From Pirellulales bacterium (lineage in GTDB: Bacteria; Planctomycetota; Planctomycetia; Pirellulales; JACPPG01): a DNA stretch of 38,791 nucleotides. The DNA is taken from positions 1 through 38,791 of the forward strand of contig DASZWQ010000197.1 in the NCBI GenBank assembly GCA_035546535.1. Direction: 5' to 3'. Position 1 is the first letter of the stretch. Every line of letters begins with the position of its first letter. The position numbers and the translations under genes were made by a program. Below are positions 21,026-29,606 of the stretch, piece after piece. The notes beneath the pieces were generated by a model. The model did no database searches, was not told the DNA's origin, and was given only the letters and a program-made list of their open reading frames with translations.

Positions 21026-21517
21026 ATGAATGCGACCCTTTCAGATTTTGACGCCGTAGCACGCTTATTGGCCGAGTATGCCGAACGGCGCGTGTTTCAG
21101 GGCTTCAGCCGAGGCCCGGCGTCGCGCTCGAAGGCGCGTTTTCAGATTGCCTGGCATCGTGGGCGCGTGTTCGAACTCACGCTCGATGTCACATCAAACA
21201 CGTTGCGTCTGCCCGAACTATTGACCGGCGTCCCGGTAGACTCCACGATGTACCGGGAATTGAAGGCGTTCATAAGGTCGCGGCAAGCCGACGACTTGCC
21301 TGAGCATCGGCGCCTCGACACCAGTCGTTTACAGGCACGCACCTACTGTCGCTGCGGGAGCATTTTGCTCGTGATGAAATCGCTTGACGGCGACAACGAA
21401 TACGCGGCCCGCAAGCTGGTGCATCTGGTCAACGAGATCTACCTGACGTTCTTATCCGAGGGCCCGTACCTTGATTACATGATCGAAACCTTCAACCTCG
21501 ATCCCGACCGGATGTAG
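21026..21517 (+). CDS. Conserved-looking hypothetical protein
   Basis: 163-residue soluble protein, family not recognised. It has an alpha/beta character: an N-terminal helix (FDAVARLLAEYAERRVF), strands in the middle (ARFQIAWHRGRVFELTLDV), a Cys pair in TYCRCGSILLVMKS, and a C-terminal helix (KLVHLVNEIYLTFL) ending in an acidic tail. This order loosely recalls YbjN-like folds, but I cannot confirm it. It is 86 bases upstream of the cytochrome c gene on the same strand. Codon use and protein composition look genuine. The ATG has no strong Shine-Dalgarno. Confidence 0.7.
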   Translation: MNATLSDFDAVARLLAEYAERRVFQGFSRGPASRSKARFQIAWHRGRVFELTLDVTSNTLRLPELLTGVPVDSTMYRELKAFIRSRQADDLPEHRRLDTSRLQARTYCRCGSILLVMKSLDGDNEYAARKLVHLVNEIYLTFLSEGPYLDYMIETFNLDPDRM

Positions 21518-21603
21518 CCGACAGCCCGTTCCCTTCTCGTTCGCGCCGGCAGGCGGTTACAACGCTCCGGCGAGTAAGCGCACGTATCCCCAGGAATACC
21601 ATC

Positions 21604-22056
21604 GTGAGGCCGCGACGATTCCCCATCGAGGTTCTTCTGCTTGCCGGAGCGTTCTTCGGCGCGGCGCACTGGGCCGCCATTGCGGCATCCGACGACGCGC
21701 CCGCGACCAAGCGGATAACGATGGAAGAGGCGAAAAAGCTGAAGTCGCCGGTACCCTTTACCAAGGCATCGATCGCCCGCGGCAAGATTCTGTACTCGCG
21801 GGACTGTACCGAATGCCACGGCGCCGACGGCAAGTCCTTGGTCGACGTCGTCGCCAATGCCACGGATCTGACCGATCCCAAAGCATGGAAAAGCGGTACC
21901 AGCGAAGGCGAGGTCTATCGCAGCATCCGCGACGGGGCGGGCGAGGCCATGCCACCGTTCGTCGACAAGGTGTCCAAAGAAGAGGATCTCTGGCACCTCA
22001 CGAATTTTCTGCGCAGCCTATGGCCCGATTCCGCACGCCCCAAGTTGCAAGAATAA
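21604..22056 (+). CDS. Exported monohaem cytochrome c
   Basis: 150-residue periplasmic class I-type c cytochrome. A signal peptide (hydrophobic stretch about residues 8-26) is followed by one haem site C68-T-E-C71-H72. M116 in GEAMPPF is the likely sixth ligand. The C-terminal helix (EEDLWHLTNFLRSLW) is typical of the fold. It starts at GTG 21604 with AGGAA about 8 bases upstream. The stop is 49 bases before the ThDP-enzyme gene, strongly suggesting an operon and an electron-transfer role for that enzyme. The redox partner is inferred, not shown. Confidence 0.9.
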   Translation: MRPRRFPIEVLLLAGAFFGAAHWAAIAASDDAPATKRITMEEAKKLKSPVPFTKASIARGKILYSRDCTECHGADGKSLVDVVANATDLTDPKAWKSGTSEGEVYRSIRDGAGEAMPPFVDKVSKEEDLWHLTNFLRSLWPDSARPKLQE

Positions 22057-22105
22057 ACGCGCCCTGAATGCATCGTTCGCCCCACAGCCCAGGTGGAACC
22101 CTGAC

Positions 22106-24085
22106 ATGAAAAAGCCATCCGCCGAAAAACGCGCCGAAGCAAGTCCGAAGCAAACCGTAGATTCTTCGCGCCGCTCGTTCCTGCTTTCTTCGGCCGCCGG
22201 AGCCGGCGCCATGGTGGCCGGCATGGTTGTGGAGTCGAAGGCCAGCGTCCCGGCGGCCAGCATTCCCTCGATCGCCATTCCCAAGGAAGTGCTGGAATCG
22301 ATCAAAGAAGCGCCGAAGCCCGGCTCCTTCGAAGGGCAAGGCATGACCGGCGCGGAAGTGTTCGCCAAGCTTTGCAAGGATGAGGATCTCGCCGCGCTCT
22401 TTTGCTGCCCCGGCAATTACACAGTAATCAATGCCATCGCCGCCGCCGGCGTGCCGGCCTACGGCGGACGGTGCGAGGGCTCGATGGCCGCCGCGGCTGA
22501 CGGCTTTTCGCGCGCCACCGGCGAAGTCACGGCCTGCTCCGGCACCGAAGGGCCAGGCCTGACGAACATGATCATGAACATCGCGTCGGCCGCCGCGGCT
22601 CGCACGCCACTGTTGGTTCTGGCCAGCAACATGCAGTTGGCGGGCGACGATCGCGAGACCTTCATTCAGACCGGCTATCAGCAGCCGCTGACAACCGGCA
22701 TGAAGAAATACGGCAAACGGCTTATCGCGCCCGAGCGTGTGTGGGAGTACGGCGCGTACGCGTTTCGCAATTTGAAGTCGGGGGTCCCTGGCCCCGTGCA
22801 CCTCGACTTCCCGGGCGAGGTGGCCCGCGCCAAGTTCACCGACCCGTCGAAGCTGAAGGACTATTACGGCAAGGACAAATATCGCACCGAGTCGCAAGCT
22901 ACACCGGCGAAGAAGGACGTCGAAAAAGCGCTCGACATGATCGCCAAGGCCGAGCGGCCCTTGTTGATCGCCGGCCAGGGCGTGTTCCAGAACAAGGCCT
23001 GGGAACCGCTCTTGAAGGCTGCCGAGAAGAACGAACTGGCTGTCGTTACCTCGGGCCCGACGCGTGGTCATTTCCCGGACGACCATCGTTTGTCGGCGGC
23101 GCTATCGCCCGACGCCGTGATGAGTGCGGACCTGGTGATTTTCGTCGGTCAATATTGCATGCCCAGCCCAGGCGAGTACCGCTGCAACCCTGATGTGAAG
23201 ACAATCCGCGTTCACCCGGTGGCCGAGGATTTGGGGCGCAACTGGCCGCTCGATTTGGGCATTGTCAGCAGCGAAGGACCATTTCTCGAAGCCTTGGCCG
23301 ATCTATTGCCGGCGCGCAAACGCGACAAATGGATCGACGAGTTGGCTGGTGCGCGGCAAAAGTTCGAAAAGATGCTCGCCGACCAGCACGCGCTGGGCGT
23401 GAAGTACAGCAAGGACACCAACCACTTGCACCCGGCGGCTCTCTGCAAGGAAGTGACCGACTTCTTTTACAAGGGAGATATCGATCCCAAGCAAACGGTC
23501 CTCGGCGGCGGTGGCTGGACAATCGGCGTTCACATCGGCCGCTGGCAACGCGCTTATCGGCCGGGCCAAGGCATCGTTTGTCCGTATCAATACGGTGCCA
23601 TCGGACCCGATCTCGCGATGATGATTGGCGCGAGCGCGGCCGTGCAGCGCGGCGTGGGCCCCCAAGCTCCTTACAAGGGCGCGCCCACGGTCTGCGTCAG
23701 TAGCGATGCGGGGATCGCCTACAGCTTGTTCGAGCTGGACACCGCCGCCAAGTACAAGCTTCCCGTGATCGGCATCATCTACAACAACGACTGCTGGGGC
23801 ATGTGGCCCAGCGCCGTTTCCTCGGCCCGATCGATGCACCTCTATCTGTTCCAGCAGAACTTGCGCTACGACGAAATGGCGCAAGGGCTCGGCGCTCGCG
23901 GCGAGTACGTCCGCACGCCGGAGGAGCTGCGCGAGGCGCTACACCGCAGTTACGCGGCGGCGACGAACGAAAGCATGTCGACGCTGATCAACTGCCAAGG
24001 GATGAAGGACTTCACCTCGGCCAAGAACTACCCGCCGGGCGTGGCCCTGAATCCCGAACCCGGCTGTGGCGCCGTCGCACACTAA
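22106..24085 (+). CDS. Tat-exported thiamine-diphosphate-dependent enzyme
   Basis: 659-residue member of the acetolactate synthase/pyruvate oxidase-like ThDP family with an added N-terminal twin-arginine signal (R22-R23 in SSRRSFLLSSAAGAGAMVAG). The N-terminal pyrimidine domain has the activating glutamate E124 in RCEGSMAAAADGFSRATG. A central domain (about 265-420) follows. The C-terminal pyrophosphate domain has D534 in SSDAGIAYS and N560-N561 in IIYNND, in the usual Mg/ThDP arrangement, but SDA replaces the common GDG. Tat export of a folded, cofactor-loaded enzyme is consistent with a ThDP protein working outside the cytoplasm. AGGTGG precedes the ATG. The substrate is unknown; the adjacent cytochrome c suggests oxidative decarboxylation. 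Confidence 0.88.
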   Translation: MKKPSAEKRAEASPKQTVDSSRRSFLLSSAAGAGAMVAGMVVESKASVPAASIPSIAIPKEVLESIKEAPKPGSFEGQGMTGAEVFAKLCKDEDLAALFCCPGNYTVINAIAAAGVPAYGGRCEGSMAAAADGFSRATGEVTACSGTEGPGLTNMIMNIASAAAARTPLLVLASNMQLAGDDRETFIQTGYQQPLTTGMKKYGKRLIAPERVWEYGAYAFRNLKSGVPGPVHLDFPGEVARAKFTDPSKLKDYYGKDKYRTESQATPAKKDVEKALDMIAKAERPLLIAGQGVFQNKAWEPLLKAAEKNELAVVTSGPTRGHFPDDHRLSAALSPDAVMSADLVIFVGQYCMPSPGEYRCNPDVKTIRVHPVAEDLGRNWPLDLGIVSSEGPFLEALADLLPARKRDKWIDELAGARQKFEKMLADQHALGVKYSKDTNHLHPAALCKEVTDFFYKGDIDPKQTVLGGGGWTIGVHIGRWQRAYRPGQGIVCPYQYGAIGPDLAMMIGASAAVQRGVGPQAPYKGAPTVCVSSDAGIAYSLFELDTAAKYKLPVIGIIYNNDCWGMWPSAVSSARSMHLYLFQQNLRYDEMAQGLGARGEYVRTPEELREALHRSYAAATNESMSTLINCQGMKDFTSAKNYPPGVALNPEPGCGAVAH

Positions 24086-24130
24086 ATTCCGTCGTTCGCG
24101 TCCTCCGACTTCACATGACGCGCAGGGACC

Positions 24131-24157
24131 CGCACGATTGGGTCGCGAAATCGTGCG
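24131..24157. repeat. Perfect 8-bp inverted repeat after the ThDP-enzyme gene
   Basis: CGCACGAT (24131-24138) and ATCGTGCG (24150-24157) flank an 11-base loop, 45 bases after the stop. There is no T-tract, so it is a weak candidate for a terminator or mRNA-stabilising hairpin. Confidence 0.35.
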
Positions 24158-24273
24158 CGCTGTCGATAAGAATGCGCGCAACGACAACTCTCGGTTGATT
24201 TGCCAGCGCGAAATTGGTAATTGTTTCGATCTTGTTTGTTGACTGGGAAAGTCGACTGCGCGAGGCCGATCGC

Positions 24274-25035
24274 ATGACGCCGCTGGAAATCTCGGGTTTG
24301 TTGTTTCTTTGCATCTTCGCGGCAGCCATGTTCGGCATGGCTGTGGCGCGATTCCTACCGGATCATCATCTGCACGCCGACTCCCGCGATGCAATCAAAG
24401 GTGGCCTGGCATTGATCGCCTCGCTGACGGCACTCGTGTTGGCGCTCGTTGTGGCGGCTGCGAAGGAGACTTACGACACCAACACGACCACGGTGCGTCA
24501 ACTAGCGTCGAATGGGCTGCTGTTGGATCGGTTATTGGAGCTTTACGGAGACGCAACGGCCGAGCAGCGCGTGGCATTGAAACATGCTGCCGAGGTCGGT
24601 CTCGAACGTATTTGGCCTCACGACCGGCACGAGAAGCCCAAGCTAACGCCCGGCGAGGCCGCAACCGACTTCGAACATTTGTACTTCGGCATCGCCAACC
24701 TCCAGCCCGAGAATGACGCGCAGCGGGCTCTCAAGTCGCGTGCTTTGGACCTGACGACGGGACTAGCCCAGACTCGCTTCCGCCTGTTTTCACAGAAGGA
24801 AAGTGTCATCCCGCGCCCCTTCCTGGTCATACTGGTCTTTTGGCTGATGGTGCTGTTGGGCGGAGCGGGGCTGTTGGCGCCCCGAAACGGTACAACCGTG
24901 GCCGTGCTATTGATCTGTGCCTTCAGCGTATCGTGTGCGCTGTTTCTGATCCTGGAGTTGGGGCGACCGTTCGACGGCCTGATGCGGATTTCCAGCACTC
25001 CCTTGCGCGAAGCTGTGACCCAATTCGGCAAGTAA
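24274..25035 (+). CDS. DUF4239-like integral membrane protein
   Basis: 253 residues with four membrane segments in a 2+2 arrangement: about 6-27 (GLLFLCIFAAAMFGM), 45-65 (GLALIASLTALVLALVVAA), 185-205 (LVILVFWLMVLLGGAGLL) and 210-230 (VAVLLICAFSVSCALFLIL). A soluble middle domain lies between them. The ending ELGRPFDGLMRISSTPLREA matches the conserved C-terminus of the bestrophin-like DUF4239 family as I know it. The function is unknown. The ATG at 24274 has GAGG at 8 bases; an upstream TTG at 24214 is possible but less likely. Confidence 0.8.
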   Translation: MTPLEISGLLFLCIFAAAMFGMAVARFLPDHHLHADSRDAIKGGLALIASLTALVLALVVAAAKETYDTNTTTVRQLASNGLLLDRLLELYGDATAEQRVALKHAAEVGLERIWPHDRHEKPKLTPGEAATDFEHLYFGIANLQPENDAQRALKSRALDLTTGLAQTRFRLFSQKESVIPRPFLVILVFWLMVLLGGAGLLAPRNGTTVAVLLICAFSVSCALFLILELGRPFDGLMRISSTPLREAVTQFGK

Positions 25036-25061
25036 GTGGCGACTTTCGATTGCCCCTTCAA

Positions 25062-25370
25062 ATGATTGACCAACCAGTCCTATGTCGCGGCATGCGCGTG
25101 CTTTCCAATGGGCCGGAAATCTTGCAAGAGGCCCAAGCGATAACCAGTTGTATCGTCGGTGGAATTGCGTTGCCTCGTGTGCGCTACGGCGAAGAGAAAG
25201 GCGATTGGGGCGCCGCCGAGCGCCCCTGTCACGACTGCGCCGCAATCGAGGGTGAATTCCGCGTACCGGGGTGCGATGTCGAACGCTGTCCAGCTTGCGG
25301 TGGACAGATCATTAGTTGCGGCTGCGCGTTCGAGGAATCGGACGGTTCATCTACGCGTACGATTAGATGA
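25062..25370 (+). CDS. Small zinc-ribbon protein
   Basis: Up to 102 residues. The C-terminal half is rich in paired cysteines: RPCHDCAAIEGEFRVPGCDVE followed by RCPACGGQIISCGC, a pattern I associate with a small conserved zinc-binding family of unknown function. The true start is uncertain. The ATG at 25062 gives the longest product but has no Shine-Dalgarno; the conserved part begins near PRVRYGEEKGDWG, so a later TTG or GTG (about 25170-25180) is possible. It lies 26 bases after the DUF4239 gene. Confidence 0.65.
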   Translation: MIDQPVLCRGMRVLSNGPEILQEAQAITSCIVGGIALPRVRYGEEKGDWGAAERPCHDCAAIEGEFRVPGCDVERCPACGGQIISCGCAFEESDGSSTRTIR

Positions 25371-25812
25371 TCCACGTCCGTTGTAGCAGAAGCGTCTAGA
25401 GCCGTGGCCAAAGGGTCTGGCCCGCCCCCAATTGGTGCCCTTTGGGGATGATTTCCCCCGAGAGCGAACGGGCAGTTCACGGCAGCGTTCAACGCCAAGA
25501 TTCCCGAGTCTACTTCCGCGATTCTTCAGGGGCTGGCGCTGGTGGACTTCTGCCTCTTGCGCGCCGCCGTAAGTAGTCACCCGCGGTTGCTGACAAATCG
25601 GCAAGGAATCGCCACGTCCGTGTGACCGGTGTGACAGTCAAAGTCGCGCGCCCTACAGAGCCGGATGTGTGTAGAACCGGCCATTTTCCCGGATTTTTAT
25701 CGAGATTCGCAGCAACGGGTTATCCGATGTTGCTCGATGGGGGTGCCTCGCCACCGGGATGGCGAAAGTGGATTTCGCCGCTGTTGCCGGGTATGTTTAT
25801 GTCAGGAGTCCT
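25371..25812. other. 442-base intergenic stretch without a supported gene
   Basis: Reading frames here look non-coding on both strands. An inverted repeat CCAAAGGG/CCCTTTGG (25408-25415 and 25438-25445) may follow the zinc-ribbon gene as a hairpin. TGTGAC occurs twice, 9 bases apart (25621 and 25630). The T-rich CCCGGATTTTTATCG near 25690 is the most AT-rich spot and could hold the promoter of the next gene, but no convincing hexamer pair is seen. Confidence 0.4.
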
Positions 25813-26757
25813 ATGCTCATGCGCGCTGCTCCTGACGTTTTCTGGCAACCGTCGCTAAAGCCCTGGCTGGGTGCGGCGTTGTTGTTCGGTCTCATGCTAC
25901 CGGTCGTTAACCCGGTCACTGCTTCCGGCGCCGAGGCGACCAAATCCGCCGCGCCCCCTAAGAAACCGACGGCCAAAGCGTCAACGGCAGCTCCGGCCAA
26001 GCGTTCTCCGTCAAGCGCACAACCACCGGCTGACATGGCTGCCGACCCGGCCGATAAGCCCGGTGCGGGCCCCGTAAACGAAGCGTTTGCCAGCCGAGGC
26101 TTGCGTCCCGTCATCACGGGTGACGACTGGCAAGACATGCTATTGCGGTTCGAGCAATGGCTGACGGTGCAAACGCTGTACGACGATGGCCAGGTGAAAC
26201 AGATGCGCTCGAAATTCGCCGCGGTCACCAAGGGCACGCCGGCGGCGAATCGCAAGCAGTTCATCAAGGATACCGAGGCAAAGCTCGACATCCTCTATGG
26301 CCCCAGCACCTTCGCGCTCGAACGCCATTTTGCCGAGCACATGGCGGCGGCCGCTCCGGCATACCTGAAAAAGGCCCGCCAGCAGTTGCCGGATGTCGTG
26401 GCCTCGAATCCCCAGCAGCTGCAGGAACGGCTCGCGCGATTCGGCCAGCGTTACCAATCCAACATCGACGTGCATCAAACATTCCAGCAATTAAAGCAGA
26501 TGCACATCGCGGCGCAGGAAAGGACCGACGCACGGCGGGCCGATCAGCAGCCGCGACCACCAGCTGGGCACGTGGCTTCGTCGTCGGCAGGCGGCAACCG
26601 CAACTCGCGCAGCGGCTACACCAAGGCCCGCGATTATTACCCGCAGAACAACAGTTCGATCAGCTACACGGTGATCCCCGCCATGCCGATTTTCACCAAT
26701 AGCGGCTTTGCCATGTTCGGCGGTGGCGTGGCGATCACGATTACACGCAATCGATAA
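25813..26757 (+). CDS. Secreted protein of unknown function
   Basis: 314 residues, family not recognised. The N-terminus has a signal/anchor segment (about residues 19-38, LGAALLFGLMLPVVN). A Pro/Ala/Lys-rich low-complexity region follows (40-90), then a mostly helical domain (about 100-245: WQDMLLRFEQWLTVQTLYDD, FIKDTEAKLDILYG, LQERLARFGQRYQ). A Ser/Asn/Tyr-rich tail ends in a hydrophobic, Gly-rich stretch (GFAMFGGGVAITI). The ATG at 25813 or the one at 25819 fits the AGGAG at 25804-25808; an ATG at 25759 would place extra residues before the signal. It is convergent with the DUF1501 genes. Confidence 0.7.
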   Translation: MLMRAAPDVFWQPSLKPWLGAALLFGLMLPVVNPVTASGAEATKSAAPPKKPTAKASTAAPAKRSPSSAQPPADMAADPADKPGAGPVNEAFASRGLRPVITGDDWQDMLLRFEQWLTVQTLYDDGQVKQMRSKFAAVTKGTPAANRKQFIKDTEAKLDILYGPSTFALERHFAEHMAAAAPAYLKKARQQLPDVVASNPQQLQERLARFGQRYQSNIDVHQTFQQLKQMHIAAQERTDARRADQQPRPPAGHVASSSAGGNRNSRSGYTKARDYYPQNNSSISYTVIPAMPIFTNSGFAMFGGGVAITITRNR

Positions 26758-26812
26758 GCCAACCATTGCGTGTCTGAGTCGCGGTGAACCCTGAAGGACG
26801 TTTTCGCCTTTC

Positions 26813-28198
26813 TCAGGCGATCAATGCCTCAATGGGCGTTCCCTCGGTGATCCGATGCGGCCGGTCGGTCGCATCCTTCAGCACCAGATCGTGCCGGATG
26901 CCGAGAATCTCGTAAAGCGTGGCCGCGATGTCGTCAGGCCGCGCGGGCTGATCCTTCACCTGCGCCCCGAGGCGGTCCGTCGCGCCGACGATCGTTCCGG
27001 CGCGAATGCCGGCGCCGGCCCACAATACGGAATACGCCTGTCCCCAATGATCGCGCCCGCCGTCCCGATTCTGATTGATCTTCGGAGTTCGGCCCATTTC
27101 CCCCATGACGATGATCAGCGTTTCGGCAAGTAGACCGCGCTGGTCGAGATCGCTGATGAGAGCCGACAGTCCCTGGTCCAACTCCGGCATCAGGTTTTGA
27201 TCGTACAGTCGGAAATGGTCCTGATGCGTGTCCCAAATCTGAAAAGCGGAGAGGATCGTGTTTTCGGGATTCGAAACGGCGTTGGCCGTGACGAAGCGCA
27301 CGCCGGCCTCGATCAAGCGCCGCGACAATAGCAGCACCTGTCCCATCTCCGACCGGCCATAGCGTTCGTGCATTTCTGCCGGTTCACGGCTGACATCAAA
27401 GGCAGCTTGCGTCGCCGGAGACAAGATCATATTCAGCGCTTCGGCTTGATGGGCGTTCCAGCTCGTTTGCTCGGCGAGCGTGTGCGCTGCAGCGAAAGTC
27501 TCGTCCATTTTGCCCAGTAGCTGCACGCGCTCGCGCATGCCGTTGGCGCTGACGCCCTCCGGCAGCCCTAGCCCCTCAGGGATTGGCAGTTTTCCCTCCC
27601 ACTTGGGCGAGCGTGCCATCATGCGATTGCGCACCGCCGGGAGCGGATCGTATTGGTTCCCCATCCAACCGCCCCCGGCGCTCGGCGTGGGAAATCCCAT
27701 GTCGAACAGGAACGTCGGCGTCAGCACGAAAGGAGGCATGCCGCGCACTTTGGGCAGCACGCGCGCCACGACCGAGCCGTACGTCGGGTGATCCGCCGGC
27801 GTCGGCCGGATATTGGCATCGCTTCCCGGTGAGTGCCCGCTCAGCGCGTAAGCAGCGCTGCTGTTGTGAGCATTAAAGGGATGCGTGGCCGATCGTAGGA
27901 TGGCGAACTTGTGGGCCAGCTTTGCCAGCCGTGGCAGCTTCTCGGTGATGAGAATGCCTGGCACCGACGTTTCGATGGGTCGATAAGGCCCGCGGATCTC
28001 GACGGGCGCGTCCGGTTTCAGATCGAACGTATCATGCTGCGACGGTCCGCCATTGAGAAAGACAAAGATGCAATGGCGGGCTTTGGCCGCGGCAGTAGCG
28101 AGTGCTTGGGCGCGTAACTGATCGGCCAGCGTCACGCCCCCCAGCGACAGGGCGCCGAACCGCAGCAATTCGCGCCGCGTCAAGTGTGCCCTGTTCAT
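26813..28198 (-). CDS. Tat-exported DUF1501 protein (first of two in the cluster)
   Basis: 461-residue exported protein of the DUF1501 family, abundant in planctomycetes and related in fold to alkaline-phosphatase/sulfatase-like enzymes. The twin-arginine signal is LTRRELLRFGALSLGG (R8-R9). Family landmarks are FVFLNGGPSQHDTFDLKP, AHNSSAAYALSGHSPG, QIWDTHQDHFRLYDQ, MGEMGRTPKIN and GGRDHWGQAYSV; the His/Asp residues in these would form a metal site if the fold holds. AAGGAG lies 9 bases before the ATG. It follows another DUF1501 gene by 70 bases. No DUF1549/DUF1553 partner, the usual neighbour, is present. Function is not established for the family. Confidence 0.92.
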   Translation of the reverse strand: MNRAHLTRRELLRFGALSLGGVTLADQLRAQALATAAAKARHCIFVFLNGGPSQHDTFDLKPDAPVEIRGPYRPIETSVPGILITEKLPRLAKLAHKFAILRSATHPFNAHNSSAAYALSGHSPGSDANIRPTPADHPTYGSVVARVLPKVRGMPPFVLTPTFLFDMGFPTPSAGGGWMGNQYDPLPAVRNRMMARSPKWEGKLPIPEGLGLPEGVSANGMRERVQLLGKMDETFAAAHTLAEQTSWNAHQAEALNMILSPATQAAFDVSREPAEMHERYGRSEMGQVLLLSRRLIEAGVRFVTANAVSNPENTILSAFQIWDTHQDHFRLYDQNLMPELDQGLSALISDLDQRGLLAETLIIVMGEMGRTPKINQNRDGGRDHWGQAYSVLWAGAGIRAGTIVGATDRLGAQVKDQPARPDDIAATLYEILGIRHDLVLKDATDRPHRITEGTPIEALIA

Positions 28199-28268
28199 GG
28201 AAGAATTCTCCTTGTCCCGACGGCAACACCATTGACCTTCAAAGGCGTTGGCCGATGCACACCTCGCC

Positions 28269-29606
28269 TTAGAGCAGCGCGCTCATTGGCAATCGTTCGT
28301 CGAGCACGACCTGCGGTCGACCGTCGTAATCGGGAATCGTGGTGCCCGGGTCGATGCCCAATTGATGATAGACCGTGGCCAGCACGCTTTGCATACCGAT
28401 GGGATTGCCGATGATTCGCTCGCCGCGGCCGTCGGTGGCGCCAATGATCTGGCCCGTCTGCAAGCCGCCGCCGGCTAACCACAAAAAGCCGGCCTCGGGC
28501 CAATGGCCGCGACCATCAGGCGTCTGATCGCCGATACGCGGCGTACGGCCGAATTCGCCCCCCATCACGATCACCACGTCGTCGAGCAAGCTGCGCTGGT
28601 CCAGGTCGGTGACCAGGGCATGCAGTGCCTGATCGAGCGGCGGCAGCATTTCTCGCAGGGCGATGAAATTCTGCGCGTGCGTATCCCAGCCATGCACCCC
28701 CACAGTAACGACCGATACGCCGGCCTCGATCAAACGCCGCGCTAGCAAAAGTGATCGGCCTGGATGAGGGCCGTGGCGGTATTTTCCTTCGCCGTAGCGG
28801 GCGCGAGCCTCGGGCGTTTCCTTTTCGAGATCAAACGCATCGCGGACTCGCGTCGACGTGATGATCTCCATGGCGCGAGCGCGGAAAAGCTCCACGCCGC
28901 GTGCGGCCTCGGCTTCGATCCGGCGGCGCGCACCGTCGAGCGAGGCCAGCAAGTCGTATCGATCGGCCAGGCGATCACCGCTGAGCGCGCCGTTGCGCCC
29001 CATGTTTTCAATCGCCTCACGAGGGCTCGAAGAGCCGACGCGCACCGGCTCGTGCTCGACACCGGCGTAATAGGCCCGCTCCCAGTCGTGGTGATTCTCG
29101 ATGCTGACATAGGGAGGCATGCCGCCCGTCCCGCCGCGCAGGCGGCTGACGACCGATCCGACCGCGGGGCGGCGGGCCTCGCCCGGCACTGAAGCGCGCG
29201 GCGATTCCTGCCACGGATAGCCGCTATAGAACATATTGCCCGTGTGCAAGTTCGCGACCTGAGCGCCGCGCAGAATCGCGAACTTGTCGGCGATCGTGGC
29301 CTGCCGCGGCATCAATTCACAGATCTCGATGCCCGGAACGTTCGTGGCGATCGGATTGAACTCGCCGCGATATTCCGCCGGGGCACCCGGCTTCATGTCG
29401 TACATGTCCAGATGCGACGGTCCGCCGCTCAGGTGGATCATGATCGCCGATTTCGGCCGGCGGCCACTTTCCCCAGCGACCGCGCGCTGTCGCAAGACGT
29501 CCTGTAAGGTCAGGCCGCCCCATGCCAGCGTGCCGACACGCAAAAACCAGCGGCGACTCATGCCCTGGGAAGTACGAAACGGTCGGGGATCGGTGATCGT
29601 GAGCAT
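28269..29606 (-). CDS. Tat-exported DUF1501 protein (second of two in the cluster)
   Basis: 445-residue relative of the downstream gene product. The twin-arginine signal is SRRWFLRVGTLAWGG (R18-R19). Landmarks are IMIHLSGGPSHLDMYDMKPG, VGVHGWDTHAQNF, MGGEFGRTPRIG and GRGHWPEAGF. GAGG precedes the ATG by a short spacer. The two proteins share order of motifs but differ clearly in sequence, so they are old paralogues, not a recent duplication. The pair probably forms one transcript, starting from the region shared with the divergent hydrolase gene. Confidence 0.92.
   Translation of the reverse strand: MLTITDPRPFRTSQGMSRRWFLRVGTLAWGGLTLQDVLRQRAVAGESGRRPKSAIMIHLSGGPSHLDMYDMKPGAPAEYRGEFNPIATNVPGIEICELMPRQATIADKFAILRGAQVANLHTGNMFYSGYPWQESPRASVPGEARRPAVGSVVSRLRGGTGGMPPYVSIENHHDWERAYYAGVEHEPVRVGSSSPREAIENMGRNGALSGDRLADRYDLLASLDGARRRIEAEAARGVELFRARAMEIITSTRVRDAFDLEKETPEARARYGEGKYRHGPHPGRSLLLARRLIEAGVSVVTVGVHGWDTHAQNFIALREMLPPLDQALHALVTDLDQRSLLDDVVIVMGGEFGRTPRIGDQTPDGRGHWPEAGFLWLAGGGLQTGQIIGATDGRGERIIGNPIGMQSVLATVYHQLGIDPGTTIPDYDGRPQVVLDERLPMSALL

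Noticed and set aside
25347-25604. Minus-strand frame of 85 residues in the 25.4 kb gap
   Set aside because: Arg/Gly/Ser-rich without a ribosome site or any motif; looks like chance opening in GC-rich DNA.
25621-25635. Direct repeat TGTGAC as a CRP-like operator
   Set aside because: The two copies are direct, 9 bases apart, and lack the inverted TCACA half; too little to call a site.
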